The notes under the pieces are model-generated. The model was not told the DNA's origin. It worked only from the letters and a program-made list of their open reading frames with translations, and ran no database searches. Positions 34,340 to 44,028 of a DNA stretch of 64,000 nucleotides are shown piece by piece. The stretch covers positions 2,418,001-2,482,000 of the forward strand of contig NZ_CP113517.1 of assembly GCF_024360925.2 (NCBI RefSeq), written 5' to 3'. The stretch is from Methylomonas rapida (GTDB lineage Bacteria; Pseudomonadota; Gammaproteobacteria; Methylococcales; Methylomonadaceae). The number at the start of each line of letters is the position of its first letter. Positions within the stretch are counted from its first letter, which is position 1. A program made the position numbers and the translations under genes.

Positions 34340-34749
34340 GTTTTTAAGTCAGTATTTTTTAGAAAGATTATCTGCCTTATTGATACAGTTAATCATCGAA
34401 AGATGAGAAACCACGAACACTCAGGCAGTTCCTAGCGAGCAGAAATTGTTCGGCCACAGCCATTGAGCAGAGTATTTTATTTGGCGGCTATGAGCATTCG
34501 GCGAGCGTTGTATGGGAAAACAGGAACCTGCATACCGTGATTGCGCCTCTATGGCGAAAATGACAACGGGGCATGTATACAATCGTTATAAATGGCGGCT
34601 TTGCTGGATGCAAAACCGCCCGAAGATGTCTTTGTTAGTTCAATCCATGCCTTATGCACTAATCCGCATGGATGAGCGATTTTATCTTCGATGGCTCTGA
34701 AGATACCCGCAGCAAGGCGGGTATCGTAGCACCAAGAGATAACTATGGC
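34340..34749. other. Intergenic region upstream of riboswitch promoter
   Basis: About 410 bases with no supported gene. The only clear structure is the hairpin at 34702-34725 (GATACCCGC, 6-base loop, GCGGGTATC, followed by GTAG on the plus strand). The hairpin is REP-like, or ends the cupin transcript without a U tract. Confidence 0.55.
34702..34725. repeat. REP-like hairpin after cupin gene
   Basis: Perfect 9-bp arms GATACCCGC/GCGGGTATC around AGCAAG, next to a GTAG tetranucleotide. It lies 25 bases past the cupin stop. The CCCGC/GCGGG core recurs in other intergenic hairpins of the window. Confidence 0.5.
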
Positions 34750-35040
34750 TTAAATGCCGTTGGGGAAATCGTAGCTGTAATGTTTGCGCAGCGGTTTAAC
34801 GACTTCCCATTGGCTATCGAGACCGGCCGGAAATACCACCAAGTCGCCCGGCACAATACGTACTGGCTCTCCTCCCGCTGGGGTAACCAGGATTTCGCCA
34901 TCCAGCACGTAGGCGCATTCGGTTTCGTCGAAATCGATCGGGAATTTGGAAACTTCTTTTTCCCAAATGTCCCAGTTGGAGACGCCCAGTTCCTGTAAAC
35001 GTTCTTCGCTGGGGTTGTGTTCAATTTTGATTTCTGTCAT
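34750..35040 (-). CDS. Cupin domain protein
   Basis: 96 residues, one small cupin barrel of the Cupin_3 (DUF861) type: WDIWEKEVSKFPIDFDETEC, YVLDGEILVTPAGGEPV, then PGDLVVFPAGLDSQWEV and the closing RKHYSYDF. The family includes ureidoglycine aminohydrolase-like domains, but short proteins like this have no fixed function. Metal ligands are not obvious beyond the Glu of the first motif. It stands alone, convergent to nothing and upstream of the OadB stop on the same strand. Confidence 0.82.
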   Translation of the reverse strand: MTEIKIEHNPSEERLQELGVSNWDIWEKEVSKFPIDFDETECAYVLDGEILVTPAGGEPVRIVPGDLVVFPAGLDSQWEVVKPLRKHYSYDFPNGI

Positions 35041-35117
35041 GTCTCAAATCTATTCAAGTGAAAATAAGGCGATATTCTAGCATTTTGCTGGCCCAGTCTC
35101 GCCGAAACTGTCCAATA

Positions 35118-36245
35118 TCAGCGCACCAAACTCAGCAAAACACCTGCCGCCACGGCCGAGCCGATCACGCCGGCCACATTAGGCCCCATCGCGTGCATCA
35201 ACAAAAAGTTGTAGGGATTACTTTCCTGGCCGACTTTATTGGCTACCCGTGCGGCCATTGGCACAGCGGATACTCCCGCGGCGCCGATCAAGGGATTGAT
35301 GGGCGTGCTGCTAAAGCGGTTCATCACTTTGGCCATCAATACGCCACTCGCAGTACCGATTGAAAAAGCAATCGCACCCAGTCCCAGAATGCCCAGAGTT
35401 TCCAGTTTCAAAAAAGCCTCGGCACTCAGTTTAGAACCCACGGAAAGTCCCAGGAATATCGTCACGATATTGATCAGCTCATTCTGCGCGGTTTTGCTGA
35501 GCCTATCCACCACGCCAGAGGCGTTCATCAAATTACCCAGACAAAACATGCCTACCAAGGGCGCGGCAGATGGCAGCAAAAACGCCGTCAACGTAACCAG
35601 CATCAGCGGAAACACGATTTTTTCGGTTTGACTGACGGTACGCAGTTGCTGCATTTCGATTTTACGTTCGTCTTCTGTGGTCAAGGCCCGCATGATGGGC
35701 GGCTGAATCAACGGTACCAGGGCCATGTACGAATAAGCGGCCACGGCAATCGCACCCAATAATTCCGGAGCCAATTTGGAGGCCACATAAATCGCCGTCG
35801 GACCATCCGCGCCCCCGATGATCGCAATCGCCGCCGCTTGTTTCAAATCGAAGGACATGCCCGGCACACCATTCAATGCCAATGCGCCGAACAGCGTGCC
35901 AAAAATGCCAAACTGCGCGGCGGCCCCCAATAACAGGGTTTTGGGGTTGGCCAGCATCGGGCCAAAGTCCGTCATGGCTCCCACGCCCATGAAAATCAAC
36001 AAGGGGAACATGCCGGATTTGATGCCGCCATACAGATAGTAAAGTATCCCTCCTTCTTCGGTCATGTCGGCGACAGGAATGTTACTCAGAATCGCGCCAA
36101 AACCGATCGGCAACAACAGTAAAGGCTCGAAACCTTTTCGAATCGCCAAAAACAGCAGCAAAAAGCCCACCGACATCATGATGATCTGCGGGCCACTGAT
36201 GTTGTAGAGGCCTGTGCTTTCCCACAACAATCTTAGATTTTCCAT
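35118..36245 (-). CDS. oadB: Oxaloacetate decarboxylase beta subunit, Na+ pump
   Basis: 375 residues, about nine membrane helices. Conserved polar membrane segments include [20 protein letters not shown] (the Asp203-type sodium site) and the C-terminal [20 protein letters not shown]. It decarboxylates carboxybiotin carried by OadA and exports sodium. It follows oadA after about 60 bases in the order G-A-B. A methylmalonyl-CoA decarboxylase beta subunit would look similar, but the OadA partner favours oxaloacetate. Confidence 0.93.
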   Translation of the reverse strand: MENLRLLWESTGLYNISGPQIIMMSVGFLLLFLAIRKGFEPLLLLPIGFGAILSNIPVADMTEEGGILYYLYGGIKSGMFPLLIFMGVGAMTDFGPMLANPKTLLLGAAAQFGIFGTLFGALALNGVPGMSFDLKQAAAIAIIGGADGPTAIYVASKLAPELLGAIAVAAYSYMALVPLIQPPIMRALTTEDERKIEMQQLRTVSQTEKIVFPLMLVTLTAFLLPSAAPLVGMFCLGNLMNASGVVDRLSKTAQNELINIVTIFLGLSVGSKLSAEAFLKLETLGILGLGAIAFSIGTASGVLMAKVMNRFSSTPINPLIGAAGVSAVPMAARVANKVGQESNPYNFLLMHAMGPNVAGVIGSAVAAGVLLSLVR

Positions 36246-36305
36246 GAATGATCTTTATTGGTTTCAGACTAGATGGCGGAGCCCAAGCGCCGCCACAAGA
36301 AGTTA

Positions 36306-38111
36306 TTAAAGGGTGACGAGTACGTCGCCGACCGCGACACTGTCGCCTTGCTTGACGTTGACCGCGCTGACGATGCCGCCCACTTTGGCGCGAATCTCGG
36401 TTTCCATCTTCATTGCCTCCATGACCATTACCACATCGCCTTCGGCAATATGCGCACCGATATTGACTTTAACCTTCAGCACCACGCCGGCCAAGGGCGA
36501 TACCACCACGCCGTGACCACTGACTATCGGCGGCGTTACGACCAAATCAGGTCCGACAGGCGTGCCTGCGGATGCCTGTATCGAAAGGTTGGCCCCACCC
36601 GGTCCTACCGCAACATTGTAATTGCGTCCGTCGACATTGACGGTGTAAAGCTCGGTCGGTCCAGCCGTTGCAACCGGCTGACTGGCCGCTGCGGCGACCG
36701 CACTGGAGGCCTCGGGATTGGGCGCGGGTTCAAACGCCGCCGGATTACCGCGATTTTGCAAGAATTTCCAGCCGACTTGCGCGAACATGCCGTCGATCAA
36801 GGCGTCTTCTTCGACGCATTCCGCCAATTTAACGCCTTCCGCCGTGGCCTTGCGTTTGACTTCGGCGATCAATTTGTCCATTTCCGGCTGCAATAAATCG
36901 GCCGGGCGACAGGTAATCGGCTCCGCGCCGTTCAGCACGCGGGCTTGCAATTCCTTGTTGACAGGCGCTGGGGAAGCGCCATATTCGCCTTTCAAGACGC
37001 CGGCGGTTTCCTTGCTGATGGTTTTGTAGCGTTCCCCGGACAACACGTTCAATACGGCTTGGGTGCCGACGATTTGCGAAGTCGGGGTCACCAACGGAAT
37101 GAATCCCAAGTCTTCACGCACACGCGGAATTTCCTTCAGCACTTCGTCGAATTTATCGGCGGCGCCCTGTTCCTTCAATTGACTCTCCATATTGGTCAAC
37201 ATGCCGCCCGGCACTTGCGAGACCAGGATACGACCATCGACGCCTTTCAAACTGCCTTCGAACTGCGCATATTTCTTCCGCACTTCGCGGAAATACGCGG
37301 CGATTTTTTCCAGTTTGCCCAAGTCGAGACCGGTATCTTGCGGCTGTCCTTGAAAGCTGGCGACGATGGTTTCTGTGGGACTATGACCATAGGTCATGCT
37401 CAGGGATGAAATCGCGGTATCTGCATTATCCAGGCCGGCCTCGACCGCCTTGACATAAGTGCCCACGCTCAAACCAGTCGTTGCATGGCATTGCATATGA
37501 ATGGGAATCGAAACCGCTTTTTTCAGCTTGCTGACCAGTTCGTAAGCGGCGTAGGGCGTCAACAAGCCGGCCATGTCCTTGATACAGATCGAATGCGCGC
37601 CCATGTCCTCGATGATGCGACCCTGCTCGACCCATTTATCGATGGTATGCACCGGACTGGTGGTGTAGGAAATCGTGCCTTGGGCATGCGCATCGGTATT
37701 CAATACGGCCTTGACCGCGCGTTCGATATTGCGCATGTCGTTCATCGCATCGAAAATGCGGAACACGTCGATGCCATTGACGACACAGCGTTCGACGAAT
37801 TTATCGACCACGTCATCGGCATAATGGCGATAACCTAATATGTTCTGGCCGCGGAACAGCATTTGCTGACGCGTGTTGGGCATGGCTTTTTTCAAGAGGC
37901 GCAAACGCTCCCAAGGGTCTTCGCCGAGATAACGAATACAAGCGTCGAACGTGGCACCACCCCATGACTCGATGGACCAGTAACCGACTTGATCCAGCTG
38001 CTCGCAGATGGGCAGCATGTCTTCAATGCGCAAACGGGTTGCCAGAATCGATTGATGGGCGTCGCGTAGCACGACTTCTGTAATGCCTAAAGGTTTTTTT
38101 ACCTTTGCCAC
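36306..38111 (-). CDS. oadA: Oxaloacetate decarboxylase alpha subunit, biotin protein
   Basis: 601 residues. The N-terminal carboxyltransferase domain of HMG-CoA-lyase type has [14 protein letters not shown] and the metal ligands of [11 protein letters not shown]. The PYC/OADA conserved domain follows (about 295-460), then a Pro/Ala linker ([20 protein letters not shown]) and a C-terminal biotinyl domain with the lysine in [11 protein letters not shown]. It transfers the carboxyl group of oxaloacetate to biotin, giving pyruvate. It lies between oadG and oadB. Confidence 0.95.
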   Translation of the reverse strand: MAKVKKPLGITEVVLRDAHQSILATRLRIEDMLPICEQLDQVGYWSIESWGGATFDACIRYLGEDPWERLRLLKKAMPNTRQQMLFRGQNILGYRHYADDVVDKFVERCVVNGIDVFRIFDAMNDMRNIERAVKAVLNTDAHAQGTISYTTSPVHTIDKWVEQGRIIEDMGAHSICIKDMAGLLTPYAAYELVSKLKKAVSIPIHMQCHATTGLSVGTYVKAVEAGLDNADTAISSLSMTYGHSPTETIVASFQGQPQDTGLDLGKLEKIAAYFREVRKKYAQFEGSLKGVDGRILVSQVPGGMLTNMESQLKEQGAADKFDEVLKEIPRVREDLGFIPLVTPTSQIVGTQAVLNVLSGERYKTISKETAGVLKGEYGASPAPVNKELQARVLNGAEPITCRPADLLQPEMDKLIAEVKRKATAEGVKLAECVEEDALIDGMFAQVGWKFLQNRGNPAAFEPAPNPEASSAVAAAASQPVATAGPTELYTVNVDGRNYNVAVGPGGANLSIQASAGTPVGPDLVVTPPIVSGHGVVVSPLAGVVLKVKVNIGAHIAEGDVVMVMEAMKMETEIRAKVGGIVSAVNVKQGDSVAVGDVLVTL

Positions 38112-38202
38112 TCTTGTTTCTCCTTATGATGCCTTTTGGGTCCGGCAGCCATACCTTGCGGGAATTTCGCCGATGCGCCTGAATCAGGATTCAGAACGAC
38201 TG

Positions 38203-38442
38203 TTAATTTTTTTGCTGATATTTTTTACGATACTGATGGACCGCTGCGCTGATCGCTGCGATCGTGCCGAGGTCATCGCCGTGATGATTGCCTGCATGCT
38301 GGCCCGCCGGAAGTTCCGGGAAAAACCGCAACAATACCGACGACATCAGCCTGATTGCGACGATCAACATCGCCAAAAAAGCGTAGACCATGCCCATGCC
38401 AATCAGCATGAGCTCAATTCCAGCCGACACGAGTTCGTTCAT
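38203..38442 (-). CDS. oadG: Oxaloacetate decarboxylase gamma subunit
   Basis: 79 residues. One N-terminal membrane helix (ELMLIGMGMVYAFLAMLIVA) is followed by a hydrophilic tail with a His cluster (GQHAGNHHGDD) that fits zinc binding, as in OadG. It anchors OadA to OadB. It is first in oadG-oadA-oadB, 91 bases before oadA. Confidence 0.88.
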   Translation of the reverse strand: MNELVSAGIELMLIGMGMVYAFLAMLIVAIRLMSSVLLRFFPELPAGQHAGNHHGDDLGTIAAISAAVHQYRKKYQQKN

Positions 38443-38634
38443 TCCGATCCATCCGTTAATACAAAGTTAAGCCGCATTATCGCCAAAACCTCTCGATTAA
38501 ACAATCTTATACGCCAAATCCCATGCTGTCGGCGACAAAACGCGTTAGGATAAATGCTCCATAAAAAGCCGCCAGAGGCATGCAAAATTCTCTCGTTTAA
38601 CGAAAATCAACTCGCCGATTCAAACAGGATAGAC

Positions 38635-39540
38635 ATGTCAGAAACCCTCATCGATTTTGCCGTACTCTGCCTGGGCCACGCCAGCTATGACCTGGTGTTT
38701 TCCGTGCCGCATCATCCCGCCGAAGACGAAAAACTATTCGCCGACAGTTTGCTGGGCTGCGGTGGCGGGCCTGCCGCCAACGCCGCCGTCATAGTCGCCC
38801 GATTGGGATTCAAATCCGCCTTTGCGGGTTATCTAGGACGCGATGTTTATGGAGAAAGCCATTTGCAGGAATTGCAACTGGCGGGGGTTGACACGCGCTT
38901 CGTGATTCGCGGCGATTCGCCAACACCGTTGTCCGCCGTCCTGGTCAAACCCGATGGCAAACGCGCGCTGTTGAATTACAAAGGCGACACCCAGCCATTG
39001 CCTACCGAAAGCATCGATTTTGTCGGTATTTCGGCGAAATGCATATTATTCGACGGCCACGAGCCGCATATTTCATTGCAGCTACTCAATCAACGCGACC
39101 TTACCCATACGGCCACGGTGCTCGATGCCGGTTCGCTGCATGCCGGCACGCGCGCTTTGATGGATAAAGTCGATTACCTGGTCTGCTCGGAAAAATTCGC
39201 CTTGCAGTATGCCGGCGATGAACGGACGGCCTTGCAACAAATGGCAGCCATCGTCCCCACGGTGGTCATTACTTTGGGGGAGCGTGGTTTGATCTGGCAA
39301 CGAGGACAAGAATGCGGGCAATTACCGGCGCCGCCGATCAAAGCCGTCGATAGCACGGGTGCCGGGGATGCTTTTCATGGCGCCTTTGCGGCAGCCATTG
39401 CCGCCGATATGGATTGGCCTGAAACCTTGCGTTACGCCAGCGCCGCGGGGGCCTATTGTTGCACGCAAATGGGCGCTCGTCCTGGTTTGCCGAATAAACA
39501 GCAACTCCAGTCGTTGCTGGCGAGCTGGCACCCCGTCTAA
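38635..39540 (+). CDS. PfkB family sugar kinase
   Basis: About 301 residues from MSETLIDFAVLCLGHASYD; the frame is open to 38554, but family similarity starts here and an AGGA box precedes it. Substrate-binding GCGGGPAANAAVIVARLG is PfkB signature 1, and DSTGAGDAFHGAFAAAIA is signature 2 with the catalytic Asp. Ribokinase-like proteins phosphorylate sugars or nucleosides; the substrate is not evident. The stop lies within a GTCTAAT/ATTAGAC hairpin (39535-39552) that may terminate it. Confidence 0.87.
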   Translation: MSETLIDFAVLCLGHASYDLVFSVPHHPAEDEKLFADSLLGCGGGPAANAAVIVARLGFKSAFAGYLGRDVYGESHLQELQLAGVDTRFVIRGDSPTPLSAVLVKPDGKRALLNYKGDTQPLPTESIDFVGISAKCILFDGHEPHISLQLLNQRDLTHTATVLDAGSLHAGTRALMDKVDYLVCSEKFALQYAGDERTALQQMAAIVPTVVITLGERGLIWQRGQECGQLPAPPIKAVDSTGAGDAFHGAFAAAIAADMDWPETLRYASAAGAYCCTQMGARPGLPNKQQLQSLLASWHPV

Positions 39541-39652
39541 TCCGCATTAGACGTAAACCAAGCGCTTCAACGACGAAAGGTAAGCAACCATCCGACGGGA
39601 TAGGCGTTTTTTCAATGTCCTTTTCGACACGACGCCGGCAGACCCAACAGTC

Positions 39653-42600
39653 TTATTCATCGGCAATAACATCCTTAGCCATATCCCGATTGATCAGGAA
39701 GTAGACGAGGGGAATCACCACCAGCGAGAACAGGGTGGAGGCGATGATGCCGAAGATGAAGCTCCAGGCCAGGCCGGAGAAGATTGGGTCGAGCACGATC
39801 ATCACCGAGCCCAGCACCGCGGAGGCGGCGGTCAGGAAGATCGGATTCAGGCGGGTGGCACCGGCCTCGATGATGGCGTCGATCAGGCAGATGGCCGGGT
39901 TGCCGCGGTAGATGCTCTCGATGAAGTCGATCAGGATGATGGAGTTGCGCACCACGATGCCGGCCAGCGCGATCATGCCGATCATCGCCGTTGCGGTGAA
40001 ATAGATGGGGTCGGCATAGGCGCCGACGTCCTCGGCAAACAGGTTGATGAACCAGAAGCCGGGCATGATGCCGATCACGGTCAACGGGATCGCGATCATC
40101 ATGATCAAGGGCACGCCCAGGGAGCCGGTCTGCCCAACCAGCAGGATGTAGATCATCACCATCGCCGCGGCGAAGGCCAGGCCCAAATCCCGGAACACGT
40201 CGACGGTGATCTTCCATTCGCCCTCGCCGGCCATTTCGGCGTGGTAGCCGGGCGGCAGCGGTTTTTCGTCCAGCTTGTCGCCCAAGTCCCACACCGCTTC
40301 CACCGGGCTGCGCCCCGCCATCTCGGCTAGCACGTAGGCGACCCGCTGCAGGTTCTTGTGGTAGATGCTCTGGTCGCCGGTCTGGTGTTCGAAATAACCG
40401 AGCTCGCCCAGATGGACCATGTCGCCGCGGGCGGACTTGACCGTCAAGGCCAGCAAATCGGCTTCCGACGAGCGGGCGGCGCGCGGCAGTTGCAGTTGTA
40501 TTCGCAGCGGCTGGCGCTCGCTTTCGACGTGCAGGGTGCCGGCCAGCCCGCCTTCGACCGCCAGTTTCAGGCTGTGGGCCACTTGCTGGTTGCTGATGCC
40601 GAGCAAGGCGGCCTTGTCCTGATCGAGACGGAAATGCAGTTTGGCTTGCGGCGCTTCGACGTAGTCGTCGACGTCGACCACGCCTTCGCTGTGTTCCAGG
40701 TCGGCGCGCACGCGGTTAGACACCTGGAGGATGTCGGCGTAGCGGGCTTCCGGTGGGCCGTAGATTTCCGCGACCACGCTGGACAGCACCGGCGGCCCCG
40801 GCGGCATTTCCACGATCTTGATGTTGGCACCGTAGCGGCGTTCGATTTTGTCGATCTCGGGCCGCATCCTCAAGGCAATCGCATGCGATTGTTGTTCGCG
40901 CCGGGTTTTGTCGACCAGGACGATGCGCACATCGCCGACATAGGCGCCCTGCCGTAGGTAGTAATGCCGCACCATGCCGTTGAAATCCATCGGCGAGGCC
41001 AGGCCGACATAGGTCTGGTAGTGGCTGACTTCGTTGACGCTGGCCAGGTAGCGGCCGAGGGCGGCCGCGACTTCGTCGGTCGCCTCCAGCGAAGACCCGC
41101 GCGGCATGTCGATCACCAGTTGCAGTTCGTTTTTGTTGTCGAACGGCAAAAGTTTCAGCGGCACCACCCGGGTCACTGCCATCAGCGCGGACAGGACGAA
41201 GGCGATGAATACCGCCAGCAAAAACCACAGGGCGCGGGGCTTGCTGTGGAGTAGCGGCGCCATGATGGCTTGATAGGTCTTGAAACCGCGGGTTTGTTTC
41301 AGGTCGAATTCGGGGCCGTGCTGCTTGCCGTAGTCGCCTTTCAGCAGGCGGTAACTGGCCCACGGCGTGACGCTGAAGGCGATGATCAGCGACATCAGCA
41401 TCGCGATCGGTACGTTGAAGGCCATCGGCGCCATGTAGGGGCCCATCATGCCGGTGATGAAGAACATCGGCACGAAGGACATGATCACGGCAAAGGTCGC
41501 CAGTATCGTCGGCGGCCGAATTTCGTCGACCGCGGTCAGCAGGGCCTGCAGCGGCGGTTCCTTGCGCAGCTTGTAATGGCGATGGATGTTTTCGACGTCG
41601 ACGATGGGGTCGTCCACCAGCAAGCCCAGCGACAGGATCAGCGCGAACAGGGTCACGCGGTTGATGGTGTAGCCGAAGATCAAGTCCAGCAGCAAGGTCA
41701 CCGCGAAGGTCATCGGCACCGCCAGGGAGACGATCAGCGATTCCTTGAAGCCCAGGGACAAGGCCAGCAGCACGATGATGGTGGCGATGGCGATGCCCAG
41801 GTGCATGACCAGTTCGTTGACTTTGTGGTCGGCGGTTTCGCCGTAGTCGCGCGCCACCGTGACCAGGACGTCGTCGGGAATCAGCGTGCCGTGCAGTTGT
41901 GCGGTCAGCGCCAGGACCTGCTCGGCGACGCCGACCGCATTGCTGCCGCGGCGCTTGGCGATGGCGAGGGTGGCGGTTTGCCGCTCTTCGCCCATTTCCG
42001 GCCAGGGGCCGGCGGCCTGGCCGACGGTTTTCATGTGCGCGACGCCGGGACCGAAGCCGATGCGGGTGTAGTACGGGGTATCGCGCGGGCCGTCTTGAAT
42101 CTCGGCCACGTCGCGCAGATAGAGCAAGCGGCCGTCGACGTTTTTCACTACCGTGGCGCCGACTTGGTCGAGGGTTTGATAGTGCGGGCCGGCTTCCAGC
42201 AGGATTTCCTGGTTTTGCTGGTTCAGCGCGCCGGCGGACAGTTTGAGGTTGCTTTGCGCCAGGGCTTGCCGAATGTCCAGCAGACTGAGTTGGGCCGCCT
42301 GGAGCTTGGCCGGTTGCGGATAGACCGAAATCTGCCGCGGTGCGGCGCCGATGACCCAGCTCTTGCCGACGTCGTCGATCGCGCGCAGGCGTTCGATCAG
42401 TTCTTCGGCGATGCGGCGCAACGCCAGGTTGTCTTCGCAGGCCTTAGGCAGCGACAGATTCAGCAGCAAGATCGGCACATCGTCGATTTCCACCGGTTTG
42501 ACCACCCAGTCGGTGACGCCGGGCGGAATGATGTCCAGATTGGCGTCCAGTTTGTCGCGGGTCTTGATCAGGCTGTCTTCGATGCTCTGCCCCACTTCGT

Positions 42601-42919
42601 AGCGCACGGTGACCAGGGCCTGGCCGGGGCTGGAGACGGAATAGACGTATTCGACGCCCTGGATCTGTTTCAGTAGCACTTCCAGCGGGGTGGCAACGCG
42701 TTTTTCGACTTCTTCGGCGCTGGCGCCGGGGTATTGCACGAACACGTCCATCACCGGCACGATGATTTGCGGGTCTTCCTCGCGCGGGGTCAAGATCAGG
42801 GCGGCAGCGCCGGCCAACAGCGAGATCAGCAGGAACAACAGCGAGAGGTGCGAGGTGGTGAACAGTCTGACGATGGCGACCGTCAGGCTGTCTTTTGTGT
42901 TTGCGGCCTTCTGCGTCAT
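39653..42919 (-). CDS. RND efflux pump inner-membrane transporter
   Basis: 1088 residues with the 12-helix RND layout: one N-terminal helix, a large periplasmic loop (about 55-365), six helices, a second loop and six helices. The proton-relay Asp pair is in SLGLLVDDPIVDVENI. The porter domain is of the HAE/CzcA-related type often annotated AcrB/AcrD/AcrF; metal specificity residues are not evident, so the substrate is open. It overlaps the adaptor gene by 4 bases. Base composition is visibly more GC-rich than in the flanking genes. Confidence 0.92.
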   Translation of the reverse strand: MTQKAANTKDSLTVAIVRLFTTSHLSLLFLLISLLAGAAALILTPREEDPQIIVPVMDVFVQYPGASAEEVEKRVATPLEVLLKQIQGVEYVYSVSSPGQALVTVRYEVGQSIEDSLIKTRDKLDANLDIIPPGVTDWVVKPVEIDDVPILLLNLSLPKACEDNLALRRIAEELIERLRAIDDVGKSWVIGAAPRQISVYPQPAKLQAAQLSLLDIRQALAQSNLKLSAGALNQQNQEILLEAGPHYQTLDQVGATVVKNVDGRLLYLRDVAEIQDGPRDTPYYTRIGFGPGVAHMKTVGQAAGPWPEMGEERQTATLAIAKRRGSNAVGVAEQVLALTAQLHGTLIPDDVLVTVARDYGETADHKVNELVMHLGIAIATIIVLLALSLGFKESLIVSLAVPMTFAVTLLLDLIFGYTINRVTLFALILSLGLLVDDPIVDVENIHRHYKLRKEPPLQALLTAVDEIRPPTILATFAVIMSFVPMFFITGMMGPYMAPMAFNVPIAMLMSLIIAFSVTPWASYRLLKGDYGKQHGPEFDLKQTRGFKTYQAIMAPLLHSKPRALWFLLAVFIAFVLSALMAVTRVVPLKLLPFDNKNELQLVIDMPRGSSLEATDEVAAALGRYLASVNEVSHYQTYVGLASPMDFNGMVRHYYLRQGAYVGDVRIVLVDKTRREQQSHAIALRMRPEIDKIERRYGANIKIVEMPPGPPVLSSVVAEIYGPPEARYADILQVSNRVRADLEHSEGVVDVDDYVEAPQAKLHFRLDQDKAALLGISNQQVAHSLKLAVEGGLAGTLHVESERQPLRIQLQLPRAARSSEADLLALTVKSARGDMVHLGELGYFEHQTGDQSIYHKNLQRVAYVLAEMAGRSPVEAVWDLGDKLDEKPLPPGYHAEMAGEGEWKITVDVFRDLGLAFAAAMVMIYILLVGQTGSLGVPLIMMIAIPLTVIGIMPGFWFINLFAEDVGAYADPIYFTATAMIGMIALAGIVVRNSIILIDFIESIYRGNPAICLIDAIIEAGATRLNPIFLTAASAVLGSVMIVLDPIFSGLAWSFIFGIIASTLFSLVVIPLVYFLINRDMAKDVIADE

Positions 42920-44010
42920 AACGCCAATCCGCCGTCAGCCAGAAGGGTTTCGCCGTCGCGCAGGCCGGACAGGACTTCGATTTGATCGCCGTAGCGCTTG
43001 CCGGTGCGGATGTGACGGGTATGCAGGCGGCCGTCTTCGACCACTTTGACGGCTTGCAGCTGGCCGTATTGCAGGACCGCGCCGAGCGGTATCAACAAGG
43101 CCTGGCGCTCGGCCTGGCAGCTCAGTTCCAGCCAGCCGAACTGTCCATGCCGCACGCCGGCGGCCGCGGGCAAGCTGAGTTTGAGCAGGCGGGTATGGGT
43201 GTGCGGGTCAATGTCCGGGGCGATTTCGTCGACTTGCGCGCTGAGCGTTGGCGCCAGGGCGTCCAGGCGTACCGTGGCCGTCATGCCCCGGCTGACCGAG
43301 GCCGCGCACTGGCTGGCAATCGCCGCTTCGAAGCGCAGCGCTTGCGCTTGGTACAGGGTGACGACGGTTTCGCTGGGCATGGCCATGTCGCCGGGTTCTT
43401 TCAAGCGCTCGCTGATCACGCCGTCGAACGGCGCCCGCAGGCTATTGTCCCCCAGCAGGACCTGGGCCTGGCGGGCCGCGCCGGCGGCTTGGCCGACCAG
43501 GGCGCGCGCGGCCTTGGCCTGGGCAAGGGCGGCGTCGTAGTCTTGTTGCGTGGCGGCTTGTTTGTCATACAAAGCGGCCGCGCGCTTTTCGTCGGCCGTG
43601 GCTTGCGCGGCCCGCGCCTGGGCGGCCGCCAACGCGGCTGTCGCGGCCTCATGCGCCGCGCGTAACTCGCGGTCGTCGAGCCGGGCCAGCACGTCGCCCT
43701 GCTTGACGCTGTCGCCGGGCCGCACGTTGACTTCGAGGACGCGCGCGCTCAGTTTCGGCGAGAGGTTCGCCACGGTCCGCGAGCGCACGCGGCCTTGCCA
43801 GGCGAGGGTATTGACGGCCGCCTGGGCGCCGACTTTAAAGGTTTTGGCGCCGGCGGGCAGGGTTTGGCCCGGCCCCGGGCTGACACCGGGCTCGACCTTG
43901 TCCGGTCCGCCCAAAATGCCCAGGGCATACAAGATCACCAGCATCAAGCCGCCGATGGCGGCGGCGGGCAGCAACCAGCGCGGCTGGCGGGAAGCGTTGT
44001 GTTCCGACAT
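42916..44010 (-). CDS. RND efflux periplasmic adaptor subunit
   Basis: 364 residues. An N-terminal membrane helix (WLLPAAAIGGLMLVILYALG) without lipobox is followed by a lipoyl half-motif (VRPGDSVKQGDVLARLDDRE), an Ala-rich helical hairpin (about 115-170), the second half-motif (LRAPFDGVISERLKEPGDM) and beta domains. It bridges the RND transporter and the TolC-like channel. It starts 18 bases after the outer-membrane gene. Confidence 0.92.
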   Translation of the reverse strand: MSEHNASRQPRWLLPAAAIGGLMLVILYALGILGGPDKVEPGVSPGPGQTLPAGAKTFKVGAQAAVNTLAWQGRVRSRTVANLSPKLSARVLEVNVRPGDSVKQGDVLARLDDRELRAAHEAATAALAAAQARAAQATADEKRAAALYDKQAATQQDYDAALAQAKAARALVGQAAGAARQAQVLLGDNSLRAPFDGVISERLKEPGDMAMPSETVVTLYQAQALRFEAAIASQCAASVSRGMTATVRLDALAPTLSAQVDEIAPDIDPHTHTRLLKLSLPAAAGVRHGQFGWLELSCQAERQALLIPLGAVLQYGQLQAVKVVEDGRLHTRHIRTGKRYGDQIEVLSGLRDGETLLADGGLAL

Positions 44011-44028
44011 GTGAGGTATCCTATGTGC

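Noticed and set aside
41270..42676. Long open frame (about 468 codons) on the strand opposite the RND transporter
   Set aside because: It mirrors the codon phase of a GC-rich gene and its translation (repeated Gln, Arg and His) matches no family; a shadow of the transporter.
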